In this document: positions 26,639 to 34,015 of the stretch, piece after piece
Layout: the number at the start of each line of letters is the position of its first letter
How positions within the stretch are numbered: position 1 is the first letter of the stretch
DNA from: Mycobacterium sp. Root135
GTDB lineage: Bacteria > Actinomycetota > Actinomycetes > Mycobacteriales > Mycobacteriaceae
DNA length: 47,159 bases
Direction of reading: 5' to 3'
Assembly: GCF_001426545.1 (NCBI RefSeq)
Contig: NZ_LMEZ01000006.1
Span: forward strand, 1-47,159
Notes under the pieces: model-generated
The model's input: the letters and a program-made list of their open reading frames with translations, nothing else
Database searches by the model: none
Told to the model about the DNA's origin: nothing
Translations under genes and position numbers: made by a program

Positions 26639-27343
26639 TCAGGCCAGGGCGGTGACCGCAAGCGGCGTGGCGGATCCGGACTCCCGGATGGTGACGGTAC
26701 GGATATCCGACTTCGGAATCACCGTTGCCGCAGCAAGATTCGACGCCTGCTTCTCGGTGCCCGACGGGCGCCACGAAGCGACGGTGGTCTCGGCGCCGTT
26801 CTTGGTCGTGACGACCATGTCGTAGCCGGTGGCCTTCACCGCCCAGTCCTTGGTGTACTGGCATTCCCAATCCAGGCGGGTTCCCCACGGTTCGTCGGAG
26901 AGCGCCAGCGACGCCGTGACGCCCTGTCGCTCACCGGGAGCCATCGCCTGCAGCGACACCCCGGTCGACGATTGGTGTGGGATGACGGCATATCCGACGA
27001 GACCACCTATGAGCAGGAAGGCCGCGGCCGACGCGAGCGCCGTCGCCACCCGAGCACCGCGGGAGCGGGTCCGTCGCCGTTCTGCCGCCGCGGCGAACGA
27101 CGCAGGCGCAGGCGCAGAGCCGACGTCCTCCAGCTTCTCGGTCGCCGGTCCGTCGTCGAGCAGGGCCAGTGCCTCCTCGGGAGACAGCACGTCCAGGATG
27201 GCGGGTAGGTCGGTCGGGTCCCATGGGTCGGCGGACTCAGGCGAGTCGGCCAGGTACCGCTCGTAATCGGCGGCCTCGTCCGCAGAGAGGGCGCCGAGGA
27301 GATAGGCGGCGTCCCACTCGGCCATGTCGCGTTCGGAGGTCAT
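26639..27343 (-). CDS. RslA-like membrane anti-sigma factor lacking zinc ligands
   Basis: Membrane anti-sigma factor of 234 residues for the adjacent ECF sigma factor. The cytoplasmic N-terminal domain begins AEWDAAYLLGALSADEAADY, the helix pattern of the RslA/zinc-associated anti-sigma group. One membrane segment lies at about 98-121. The extracytoplasmic part contains the EPWGT stretch I recall from M. tuberculosis RslA. Where the group has HX3CX2C, this protein reads Y30-LAD-S34-PE-S37, so the histidine and both cysteines are replaced in register. The ATG overlaps the sigma stop (27340-27343). The redox release known for RslA is therefore unlikely here; another signal must act. Confidence 0.87.
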   Translation of the reverse strand: MTSERDMAEWDAAYLLGALSADEAADYERYLADSPESADPWDPTDLPAILDVLSPEEALALLDDGPATEKLEDVGSAPAPASFAAAAERRRTRSRGARVATALASAAAFLLIGGLVGYAVIPHQSSTGVSLQAMAPGERQGVTASLALSDEPWGTRLDWECQYTKDWAVKATGYDMVVTTKNGAETTVASWRPSGTEKQASNLAAATVIPKSDIRTVTIRESGSATPLAVTALA

Positions 27344-27858
27344 TGGACGACCCCCCTTTCCTCCAAGGCCACGCGGAGCGCGCGTAGTGCGTAGTGCAGC
27401 CGCGATTTGACGGTTCCCGGAGGGATACCCTCGTGCCGCGCGATCTCAACGGCGGTTTGTCCAAGATAGTGCGCTCGTACCAACACGGTCCGGTGCTCAG
27501 GACTCAGGGATCGAAGGGCTTCGGAGACGACGAACTTGTCGACCGCCGGCCCGAACAGGTCCGGTGAACTCCGCTCGGGGACGGTGTCGGTCTGGAACTC
27601 GCGTTTGTAGCGGGAACTGCGCCGGTCGTCGATGACCAAGTTCCTGGCCACCGTGTAGAGCCACGCCCGCGTCGAGTCCTCGGAGTAGGTGGTGAGGATG
27701 GTGCCGTTCTGCCACAGCCGCAGAAGCGACTCCTGGACGACGTCCTCGGCGAATTCCCGGTCGCCCCGCGTCAGACGCAGGACGAAGCGATTCAACGAAG
27801 GCCCGTGCTCGTCGTGGATGACCCGCAACAGCTCGGCGTTCGCTGGATCGTCCGGCAT
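27340..27858 (-). CDS. ECF sigma factor, SigL-like
   Basis: Alternative sigma factor of 172 residues. Region 2 spans about 15-82 with AEDVVQESLLRLWQN and TRAWLYTVARNLVIDDRRS. Region 4 spans about 112-163 with LSPEHRTVLVRAHYLGQTAVEIA and GIPPGTVKSRLHYALRALR. Sequence flavour and length (177 in SigL) are closest to SigL, and it is followed by an RslA-like gene as in the sigL operon. The ATG at 27858 has GAAGGAA about 10 bp upstream. A stronger GGAGG site at 27951-27955 serves only an out-of-frame ATG. It is not SigL itself by context, since no mpt53-type gene follows. Confidence 0.92.
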   Translation of the reverse strand: MPDDPANAELLRVIHDEHGPSLNRFVLRLTRGDREFAEDVVQESLLRLWQNGTILTTYSEDSTRAWLYTVARNLVIDDRRSSRYKREFQTDTVPERSSPDLFGPAVDKFVVSEALRSLSPEHRTVLVRAHYLGQTAVEIARHEGIPPGTVKSRLHYALRALRVALEERGVVQ

Positions 27859-27996
27859 CGTGCGCTAGTTCCTTCATCGGTCCGTGGTTGACGCGGCTGA
27901 CGGCTAGCACTGCACATCGCGGTGACGCCCGAACTTGAAACATACCCAATCCTCCGATTCATTCCCGGTTCGACGACAAGTCCCGCGGCGCGCGCT

Positions 27997-28530
27997 TCAC
28001 CTGGGCGGACCGTGGAACTCCCGGCGGCGCGTCGACGGTGCGACGCGGTAGCGGTTGCCGTGCGTCCGCACGCGCCGAGCATGCGGGCGCCGGACGTTCA
28101 GCACGACTTCGGTGCCCACCTCGTCGAGATCGGCCCCGTCGTCGGTGGGTTCGTCGGTGGTGCGCAGTGCTCCGACGAACTGGTATCCCCGTCCGCGAAC
28201 GGTGCGAATGACATGCTGCGACACTCCGTCGTCACCGAGCGCGCGCCGCACCGCCTTGATCCGGCTGGACAGTGCGGCCTCCCCCACGAACCGGCCGCCC
28301 CACACGGCGTCGAACAGCTCGATCTTCGTGACGACCCTGTGGTGGTGCTTCACGAGTTGGATCAGAACGTCGAACACCTGGGGCTCGACCGGGACGGAAA
28401 CCCCGTTCCGCCGCAGCTCGTAGCGCGGAAGGTCAAGGACGAAGTCACCGAAGAACCACACGGCGGGCTCGAGATCGGAAGCGGGCTCGAGATCGGAGGC
28501 GGCCCATGGAAGCGGCGATAGCACGGTCAC
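27997..28530 (-). CDS. Orphan OmpR/CadC-type winged-helix DNA-binding protein
   Basis: The 177-residue product contains one recognisable domain, a trans_reg_C winged helix at about 25-120 (FGDFVLDLPRYELRRNG, PQVFDVLIQLVKHHHRVVTK, VRGRGYQFVG). No receiver domain precedes it. The ATPase/TPR part that follows this type of domain in large mycobacterial regulators is absent. The last 55 residues are arginine-rich and unlike a fold, so it may be a truncated relative or a small stand-alone regulator. GTG start with GAAGGG 7 bp upstream. An in-frame 18-bp duplication doubles SDLEPA at 12-23. A SigL-type promoter match precedes it, placing it in the sigma-factor block. Confidence 0.8.
   Translation of the reverse strand: MTVLSPLPWAASDLEPASDLEPAVWFFGDFVLDLPRYELRRNGVSVPVEPQVFDVLIQLVKHHHRVVTKIELFDAVWGGRFVGEAALSSRIKAVRRALGDDGVSQHVIRTVRGRGYQFVGALRTTDEPTDDGADLDEVGTEVVLNVRRPHARRVRTHGNRYRVAPSTRRREFHGPPR
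28463..28498. repeat. 18-bp tandem duplication (17/18 identical)
   Basis: GCGGGCTCGAGATCGGAA (28463-28480) is followed directly by the same sequence ending in G (28481-28498). It is in frame and doubles SDLEPA near the N-terminus of the winged-helix protein. Confidence 0.9.
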
Positions 28531-28581
28531 GGTGTTTCCCTTCTGGCGTTGCGCCCCCTTGAGGCGCTGTCAGGAGGAACG

Positions 28582-28606
28582 ACGGGCGACCCCGCGGAAT
28601 GGTTCA
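28582..28606 (-). promoter_or_regulatory. SigL-type ECF promoter match before the winged-helix gene
   Basis: On the minus strand TGAACC (28601-28606), 16 bp, then CGT (28582-28584), continuing CGTT. This agrees with the SigL consensus as I know it (TGAACC, 16-18 bp, CGT). The predicted start is near 28575, about 45 bp before the GTG. With a SigL-like sigma gene two genes downstream, autoregulation is the simple reading. Confidence 0.5.
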
Positions 28607-28646
28607 GTCGGTTCGAAAGAAATTTCTCCGCGTCGTCTACCAGGCC

Positions 28647-29021
28647 TTATCGCCAGCCGTCGGCCGCCTTGGCGGCACGCATCAGGGCGTCGCACAGGTC
28701 GCGGAGCTCCGAACCGTCGGCACCTTCGTCGATGGCCGTCGCCATGTCCTCGGCGGCGCACCTCACCTGGTACACGCGATCGGAGAGCTGCGCTGCCTCC
28801 TCGGCGGACAGCACCACCGAATCGGGGGCCACCGACGTGCCCTTGACCATGGCGCGCTGCTCGTACGCACGTTGGCGGCAGGACTGCCTGCAGTACTGCC
28901 GACGTCGGCCCATCCCGGCGTCGGGAACCTCGCGACCACACCAACGGCACGGTTGGATTTTCGTTCGCCGTCGGGTTTCAGGGGCCACGGCACTCGACTG
29001 TAAACGGCTCACCCCGTCCAT
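28647..29021 (-). CDS. Small Cys-rich basic protein, Rv2049c-like
   Basis: A 124-residue conserved mycobacterial protein whose function I do not know. It has a zinc-finger-like block C25-X2-C28, then C44-X3-C48 within RRRQYCRQSCRQRAYEQR. A helical acidic C-terminus (about 65-120) follows. It lies divergent from rbpA, as Rv2049c does from Rv2050 in M. tuberculosis. The start is uncertain: ATG 29021 and GTG 29012 are both possible, with no ribosome site before either. A CATGAT-like -10 ends 6 bp before the ATG, compatible with a leaderless message. Function is inferred only as nucleic-acid or protein binding from the Cys block. Confidence 0.83.
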   Translation of the reverse strand: MDGVSRLQSSAVAPETRRRTKIQPCRWCGREVPDAGMGRRRQYCRQSCRQRAYEQRAMVKGTSVAPDSVVLSAEEAAQLSDRVYQVRCAAEDMATAIDEGADGSELRDLCDALMRAAKAADGWR

Positions 29022-29045
29022 CCCGGTATCATGGACAGTCGCGTC

Positions 29046-29072
29046 GGGAACTTCATGCCACACGGCAGCGTT
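29046..29072 (+). promoter_or_regulatory. Predicted ECF (SigE/SigH-type) promoter of rbpA
   Basis: GGGAAC (29046-29051), 18 bp, then GTT (29070-29072) fits the GGAAC-N18-GTT pattern of SigE/SigH and the streptomycete SigR. rbpA of Streptomyces is known to be under SigR, so stress control of rbpA here is likely. The predicted start is near 29079, about 33 bp before the ATG. Confidence 0.6.
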
Positions 29073-29111
29073 GTTACCCGCGGAACGTTTGTCTGATGAG
29101 GAGTAGTGACT

Positions 29112-29456
29112 ATGGCTGATCGTGTCCTGAGAGGTAGTCGACTCGGAGCCGTGAGCTACGAGACCGATCGAAACCATGACCTGGCGCCGCGTCAGATGGC
29201 CAAGTACCGGACCGACAACGGCGAGGAGTTCGAAGTCCCCTTCGCCGACGAGGCTGAGATCCCGGGCACATGGCCGTGCCGCAACGGCCTCGAGGGCACG
29301 CTGATCGACGGTGACGTGCCCGAGCCCAAGAAGGTGAAGCCCCCGCGTACCCACTGGGACATGCTGCTGGAGCGCCGTTCGGTGGAGGAGCTCGACGAGC
29401 TGCTCAAGGAGCGGCTCGACATCATCAAGACCCGCCGCCGCGGAAGCAGCAGCTAG
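29112..29456 (+). CDS. rbpA: RNA polymerase-binding protein RbpA
   Basis: Actinobacterial transcription activator that binds the principal sigma factor and stabilises the open complex. 114 residues, nearly identical in appearance to M. tuberculosis RbpA (Rv2050, 111 residues). It has MADRVLRGSRLGAVSYE at the N-terminal tail, the core domain to about 70, the basic linker KKVKPPRTHWDM, and the sigma-interacting helix RRSVEELDELLKERL. GAGGAG at 29098-29103 gives 8 bp to the ATG at 29112; the in-frame GTG at 29106 would leave only 2 bp, so the ATG is the start. It is convergent with ppm1, overlapping it by 4 bp. Confidence 0.98.
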   Translation: MADRVLRGSRLGAVSYETDRNHDLAPRQMAKYRTDNGEEFEVPFADEAEIPGTWPCRNGLEGTLIDGDVPEPKKVKPPRTHWDMLLERRSVEELDELLKERLDIIKTRRRGSSS

Positions 29457-30214
29457 CGCACGACTCCGCGGGCGCGATCCAAGCGCCCGCGGATGCCCCA
29501 CTCGGCGATCTTGAAGATCGCTTCGCGGATGTTCGACCCGCTCATCTTGGACTTGCCCAGTTCGCGTTCGGTGAAGGTGATGGGCACCTCCTTGACGACG
29601 AATCCCGCGCTGATGGTGCGCCACGTCAGGTCCACCTGGAAGCAATATCCCTTTGAGTCGACGGCCGCGAGGTCGATCTTCTCGAGCACTTCGCGACGGT
29701 AGGCGCGGTAGCCCGCGGTGATGTCGTTGACGTCCACTCCCAGCGATATGCGGGAGTATCCGTTTGCCGTGCGCGACAACACCATTCGCCGCCGCGGCCA
29801 ATTGCGCACCGTGCCGCCGTCGACGTATCGCGATCCGATCGCCAAGTCGGCGCCGGCGTCGACCGCGTCGAGCAGTCGGTACAGCTCCTCCGGCGCGTGC
29901 GAGCCGTCGGCGTCCATCTCCACCAGCACCGTGTAGGCCCTGCCGAGCCCCCACGCGAAGCCCGCCAGGTACGCGGCGCCGAGACCGGCCTTCGCGGTGC
30001 GGTGCATCACGTGGATCCGGTCGGGGTCGGCCAACGACAGCTCGTTGGCCAGCTCGCCGGTGCCGTCGGGGCTACCGTCGTCGACCACGAGGACGTGCAC
30101 GTCCGGTCGCGCCGCGTGCACCCGCCCGACGATCAACGGCAGGTTTTCCCGCTCGTTGTAGGTCGGAATGATGACCAGCGTGCGCTGACTGGGGCGGTCG
30201 CCACCCTGAATCAT
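29453..30214 (-). CDS. ppm1: Polyprenol-phosphate mannose synthase
   Basis: GT2 enzyme that transfers mannose from GDP-mannose to polyprenyl phosphate. The product is the mannose donor for lipomannan, LAM and protein mannosylation. The 253-residue protein has VVDDGSPDGT (43-52), the metal-binding DAD (101-103) and the dolichol-P-mannose-synthase stretch ITFTERELGKSKMSG. In M. tuberculosis this domain is fused behind an apolipoprotein acyltransferase domain; here the two are separate genes, as in M. smegmatis. The ATG at 30214 has no good ribosome site of its own. It overlaps the stop of a tiny upstream frame (ATGA), suggesting coupled re-initiation. Confidence 0.96.
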   Translation of the reverse strand: MIQGGDRPSQRTLVIIPTYNERENLPLIVGRVHAARPDVHVLVVDDGSPDGTGELANELSLADPDRIHVMHRTAKAGLGAAYLAGFAWGLGRAYTVLVEMDADGSHAPEELYRLLDAVDAGADLAIGSRYVDGGTVRNWPRRRMVLSRTANGYSRISLGVDVNDITAGYRAYRREVLEKIDLAAVDSKGYCFQVDLTWRTISAGFVVKEVPITFTERELGKSKMSGSNIREAIFKIAEWGIRGRLDRARGVVR

Positions 30215-30237
30215 GCGCGATCACGCTCGTCGGTCAT
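30211..30237 (-). CDS. Possible 8-codon coupling ORF between lnt and ppm1
   Basis: A frame coding MTDERDRA has a strong GAAGGAG site 5 bp before its ATG at 30237. It ends in a TGA that overlaps the ppm1 ATG as ATGA (30211-30214). It starts 1 bp after the lnt stop. It could feed ribosomes to ppm1. A one-base sequencing indel that hides a longer ppm1 N-terminus is the alternative. Confidence 0.4.
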   Translation of the reverse strand: MTDERDRA

Positions 30238-30238
30238 G

Positions 30239-31897
30239 TCACTCCTTCGTCTTGGACTTCTCCGCGGTCGCCACCTTGCGGCGGCGACGCGCGAACTTAT
30301 CCGCCAGCGATCCATTGTGCAGCATCGCCCATGCGAGAGCCGCAACACCAGCGATCACGATCAACCCCTGGATGGCCGGGCCCCAGCGCGTGGCGGGCGT
30401 CAGGCTGGTCTTGAGCCGGATCTGGGCGTCCAGGTAGGCGGGCTCGAAGAACCCGGTGCGGGACAGTTCCTGCCCGTCCGGCCCGATCACGGCGCTGATT
30501 CCGACGGTTCCCGCGACGACGACGAACCGGTCGTGTTCGACGGCCCGCAGCCTCGCGAAGGAGAGCAGCTGGGCGCTCATCGACTCGTCGAACGTCGCGT
30601 TGTTGGTGGGTACGGCGAGGAACTGCGCCCCGTTGAGCACCGATTCTCGGGCGGCGCGGTCGAAGATGACCTCCCAGCACGTCGTCACCCCGATCGGGAT
30701 GCCTGCGGCGTGGACGACACCGTTGCCGTCGCCGGGCACGAAGTACCCCGCGCGGTCGGCGAAAGACGACAACTTACGGAAGAAGCTCCGCCACGGCAGG
30801 TACTCGCCGAACGGCTGGACGATCTTCTTGTCGTGGCGTTCGCCGGGTCCGTTGGCCCCGTCCCACACGATCACCGTGTTGGTCGCCTGCGGGTCCTCCG
30901 GGGTGTAGCCCGGCGCCGCCACGACGGCTCCGACGAGAATGGGAGCGTCGATGGCGTCGGCGGCGGCGCCGATCTGGTCGGCGGCGTCCTTGTTGACGAT
31001 CGGATCGATGTCCGACGAGTTCTCTGGCCAGATGACGACGTCGGGCTGCGGTGAGTGACCGGCGCGGACGTCCTCGGCGAGGCGCAACGTCTCGGCGACG
31101 TGGTTGTCGAGCACCGCCCGCCGCTGGGAGTTGAAGTCGAGACCCAGGCGCGGCACGTTGCCCTGTACCGCCGCCACGGTCGTGGTCGGGTCGTCCCCCG
31201 CGCCAACGCCGGACCGCCTGACGAACGGCGTGCCGCCGGCGACGATGACGAGCACCAGCGCCACGCTCGCACCGGGCACGAGGATCGCGGGGAGGTCCAG
31301 TCGCCCGGTGTGGTGGTCGGTGCGCCACCACCTCGCCACCTCAATGGCGATCCCGCCGAGGCCGAATCCGACCAGTGCGACCGCGAACGACACCAGCGGG
31401 ACGCCACCGAAGTGCGCGACGACCAGCAGCGGACCGTCGTCCTGCCCGTATCCGACGACGCCCCATGGGAATCCGCCGAACGGGACGGTCGACTTCAGCC
31501 ACTCGGACAGCACCCACAGACAGGCGAACCACACCGGCCAGCCGGGCAGCTTCCGCACCACGACGGCGAGGAGGCCGAAGACGGCGGGGAAGAGTGCCTC
31601 CATCGCCGAGAGCGCCAACCAGGGCATGGCTCCGACGAATCCGCTGATCCACGGCAGCAATGGAACGTAGAACGCCAGCCCGAACAGGAAGCCGTACCCG
31701 GACCCGCCCGCCTTCGTAGTCGACGGATGGCTCAGGACCCACGCCAGGAGGCCGAAGGCGACGAAGCTGGCGAACCACCAACCGAACGGCGGGAAGCTGA
31801 CGCAGACCAGGATGCCTGCCGCGATCGAGGCGGCGATGCGGACGGCGCGCGGCAGTAGGGCGCCCCGCAGCCGCGCCACGAACGGGCGGTCAGCCAT
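30239..31897 (-). CDS. lnt: Apolipoprotein N-acyltransferase
   Basis: Adds the third acyl chain to lipoproteins. 552 residues from the ATG at 31897. About six membrane segments lie in the first 215 residues. A nitrilase-like domain follows with the Glu-Lys-Cys triad visible as E292 in VIWPENSS, a Lys at 357/358 in KKIVQPFGEYLPW, and C407 in TTCWEVIFD. A last membrane segment lies near the C-terminus (IVIAGVAALAWAM). The frame extends upstream into the amidohydrolase gene; the chosen ATG overlaps that gene by 8 bp. It precedes ppm1, keeping the order of the fused M. tuberculosis protein and of interacting M. smegmatis Lnt/Ppm1. Confidence 0.95.
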   Translation of the reverse strand: MADRPFVARLRGALLPRAVRIAASIAAGILVCVSFPPFGWWFASFVAFGLLAWVLSHPSTTKAGGSGYGFLFGLAFYVPLLPWISGFVGAMPWLALSAMEALFPAVFGLLAVVVRKLPGWPVWFACLWVLSEWLKSTVPFGGFPWGVVGYGQDDGPLLVVAHFGGVPLVSFAVALVGFGLGGIAIEVARWWRTDHHTGRLDLPAILVPGASVALVLVIVAGGTPFVRRSGVGAGDDPTTTVAAVQGNVPRLGLDFNSQRRAVLDNHVAETLRLAEDVRAGHSPQPDVVIWPENSSDIDPIVNKDAADQIGAAADAIDAPILVGAVVAAPGYTPEDPQATNTVIVWDGANGPGERHDKKIVQPFGEYLPWRSFFRKLSSFADRAGYFVPGDGNGVVHAAGIPIGVTTCWEVIFDRAARESVLNGAQFLAVPTNNATFDESMSAQLLSFARLRAVEHDRFVVVAGTVGISAVIGPDGQELSRTGFFEPAYLDAQIRLKTSLTPATRWGPAIQGLIVIAGVAALAWAMLHNGSLADKFARRRRKVATAEKSKTKE

Positions 31898-33503
31898 GAA
31901 TGGTGACACCCCGGTGCACCGTCTGACGACAGACCGGCAGGGGTGCGCCCGGAGTGAGCCGGGGCAAGGCGGGGATTCGCGATCGCGGATCGGTGGACCA
32001 CCGGGCGACGGTGTCGGCGGGGGTGGCCACTTCAAGCGCCTCGAGGCCATCGGGCACGTCCCACACCGCGTAGGTCGCCGGTGCACCGGGGGCCAGCGTG
32101 CCCGCGACGCCGTCGCGGATGCCGCCGGCTCGCCACGCCCCACGGGTGGCGGCGGCGAACGCGGCACGCGCCGACAACGCGCTGCCCGGGGTGTGATGGG
32201 CGGTCGCGGCCCGCACCGTCTCCCACGGATTCATGCCGGTGACCGGCGTATCGGAACCGAAGCAGAGTGGCACGCCTTGGGATGCTAACAGCGCCAACGG
32301 GTTGAGCCGACCGGCCCGCTCCGGCCCCAATCGCCGGGCGTACATGCCGTCGGGACCGCCCCACAGGGCGTCGAAGTTCGGTTGCATGCTGGCGATCACA
32401 CCCCAGCTTCCCAACAGGGCCGCCTGCTGCTCGGACACCATCTCGAGGTGCTCGAGCCGGTGCCCGCAGCGGGCGACGGCGGGGGCGCCGTGACGGTCCA
32501 CCACGCGCGCCAGGGCGTCCACCACCGCGGTGACGGCCGCGTCGCCGATGACGTGAAAGCCCGCGGCGATCCTCGCCTCGGTGCACGCGTCCAGATGCGC
32601 CTCGACGGCCGCGCCGTCGAGGTAGGTGTTGCCGAAGCAGCCCGGCGCGTCGGCGTAGGCCTCGAGCAGCGCCGCCGTGTGGGAGCCGAGCGCGCCGTCG
32701 ACGAAGAGGTCACCGGCCAATCCGTTGACTCCGAGGTCGTCCACCAGGTCTCGGGCCTGGGCGGCCGTCGTGACCGCCTCGCCCCAGTAGCCGACCACCT
32801 CGACGCCGTGTTGCAGCGCGCGAAGCTCGCGCCAGTCGTCGAGTCCCCCGATGTCGGGTCCGGCGCACTCGTGCACGGCCGCAATTCCGGACCGGGCCGC
32901 GAGGTCGAGGGCCGCGACCCGGGCCTCGCGGCGTTGGTCGGGGGTCAGCGACGCTCTGGCCGCGGCGCGCACCAGGTGATGGGCGTGCGCCGTCAGCGGC
33001 AACTGGTCGTGGTACCCGGCAGCGGCCGTCAGCCCGGGCACGGTCGAGCGCAGCGCGGTCGACGCCGCCGCGGAGTGCACGTCCACCCGCGCCAGGTACG
33101 CCGGCCGGTCGCCGAGCAGGCCGTCGAGGTCGGCGGTGGTGGGAGCGGCCCGGTCCTGCCACCCCGATTCGTCCCACCCGTGACCCCAGATGGGCCCGTC
33201 GGGATGGCGGCGGGCGTAGTCGCCGACGCGCCGCAGCACGTCATCGTGCGACGTCGCGGGCCGAAGGTCGAGGCCCACCAGTGCGAGCCCGGTGGCGGTG
33301 ACGTGGACGTGACCGTCGACGAACGCGGGCGTCACGAAGCCACCGTCGAGGTCGACGACGCGGGCGTCGGGAAACTGCCTGCGGCCGACGTCGTCGGTGC
33401 CCAACCACGAGACGACGCCGTCCGGCCCGTCGCTGATGGCGATCGCCGTCGCGTCCGGCATGGCCGCGCTGTAGACGCGGCCGCCGAGCAGAAGCGTCGT
33501 CAA
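31890..33503 (-). CDS. Amidohydrolase, YtcJ-like (amidohydrolase 3 family)
   Basis: Metal-dependent hydrolase of 537 residues. It has the metal-binding HVH (65-67) in FVDGHVHVTATG, WGHGWDES, a histidine in FHVIGDAA and HRLEHLEMVS. The catalytic aspartate lies in CFGSDTPVTGMNPW. This layout is that of the YtcJ/N-substituted formamide deformylase group. The substrate is not deducible. It overlaps fxsA (ATGA, 33500-33503) and lnt (8 bp), so it is part of the fxsA-amidohydrolase-lnt-ppm1 transcription unit. M. tuberculosis has a similar-sized gene, Rv2052c, at this place. Confidence 0.92.
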   Translation of the reverse strand: MTTLLLGGRVYSAAMPDATAIAISDGPDGVVSWLGTDDVGRRQFPDARVVDLDGGFVTPAFVDGHVHVTATGLALVGLDLRPATSHDDVLRRVGDYARRHPDGPIWGHGWDESGWQDRAAPTTADLDGLLGDRPAYLARVDVHSAAASTALRSTVPGLTAAAGYHDQLPLTAHAHHLVRAAARASLTPDQRREARVAALDLAARSGIAAVHECAGPDIGGLDDWRELRALQHGVEVVGYWGEAVTTAAQARDLVDDLGVNGLAGDLFVDGALGSHTAALLEAYADAPGCFGNTYLDGAAVEAHLDACTEARIAAGFHVIGDAAVTAVVDALARVVDRHGAPAVARCGHRLEHLEMVSEQQAALLGSWGVIASMQPNFDALWGGPDGMYARRLGPERAGRLNPLALLASQGVPLCFGSDTPVTGMNPWETVRAATAHHTPGSALSARAAFAAATRGAWRAGGIRDGVAGTLAPGAPATYAVWDVPDGLEALEVATPADTVARWSTDPRSRIPALPRLTPGAPLPVCRQTVHRGVTIHG

Positions 33504-33982
33504 GCGACGTCGGGATGTCGGGGCAGCCGAGGCTGCTCGACGTCGGTTACGTCGACGACTTCGCCGTCGACGTATTCGGTGCTGCGGGTGGCGCGGAACG
33601 GCGCACCACCGGCGGTGGTGACGATGACTGGCATTCGACCGAGGCTACGGGCGGCGATGGCGGCCACCACCGGGCGGGCGGCGGCGCGGGTGGGAGGCAG
33701 CAGGAGTAGGACACCCAGCACCGAGGTGACGAGGCCGGGCACGACGGTGAGCACACCACCGAGAGCCACCAACGCTCCGTCGGACACCGCGCCCTGCGGG
33801 GAGGCCAAACCGGTCCGCAGCCGTTGCACCTGGCGCTTCACCTGCGAGCCGGCCAGCACGAGGCCCAGCGCGAAGGTGCCGACCACCAGGAGGAACGTCC
33901 ACCCGAAACCGATCGTGGACACCAGGGCGACCACGACCGCCAATTCGACGAGGACGTAGACCAGGAAGAGCCGCATTGCCAT
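33500..33982 (-). CDS. fxsA: FxsA family membrane protein
   Basis: Small membrane protein of 160 residues. It has hydrophobic segments at about 5-43 (LFLVYVLVELAVVVALVS, then FLLVVGTFALGLVLAGS) and 70-95 (ALVALGGVLTVVPGLVTSVL). A cytoplasmic tail ends in an acidic, proline-containing stretch. In E. coli FxsA overproduction relieves F-factor exclusion of phage T7; its physiological role in actinobacteria is unknown. It resembles Rv2053c and is first in the run fxsA-amidohydrolase-lnt-ppm1. It overlaps the next gene by 4 bp. Confidence 0.92.
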   Translation of the reverse strand: MAMRLFLVYVLVELAVVVALVSTIGFGWTFLLVVGTFALGLVLAGSQVKRQVQRLRTGLASPQGAVSDGALVALGGVLTVVPGLVTSVLGVLLLLPPTRAAARPVVAAIAARSLGRMPVIVTTAGGAPFRATRSTEYVDGEVVDVTDVEQPRLPRHPDVA

Positions 33983-34015
33983 ACCGTGACAACGTTCCGC
34001 AGGCCGCCGGGGTTC

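Noticed and set aside
27497..27943. ATG at 27943 with a perfect GGAGG site 7 bp upstream, ahead of the sigma gene
   Set aside because: The frame runs out of phase through most of the sigma gene and its product looks like a shifted translation. It could still be a leader that affects sigma translation, but the sequence gives no support beyond the ribosome site.
27859..27996. GGAAT-19-GTT as an ECF promoter directly before the sigma gene
   Set aside because: The spacing is at the edge of the range, the GTT overlaps another start-like ATG, and it does not match the SigL-type pattern expected for this sigma class.
28473..28485. AGATCGGAAG resembles the start of a sequencing adapter
   Set aside because: It is part of an in-frame 18-bp tandem repeat inside an open gene, the match stops after 10 bases, and the second copy reads AGATCGGAG; chance or biological duplication is the better reading.
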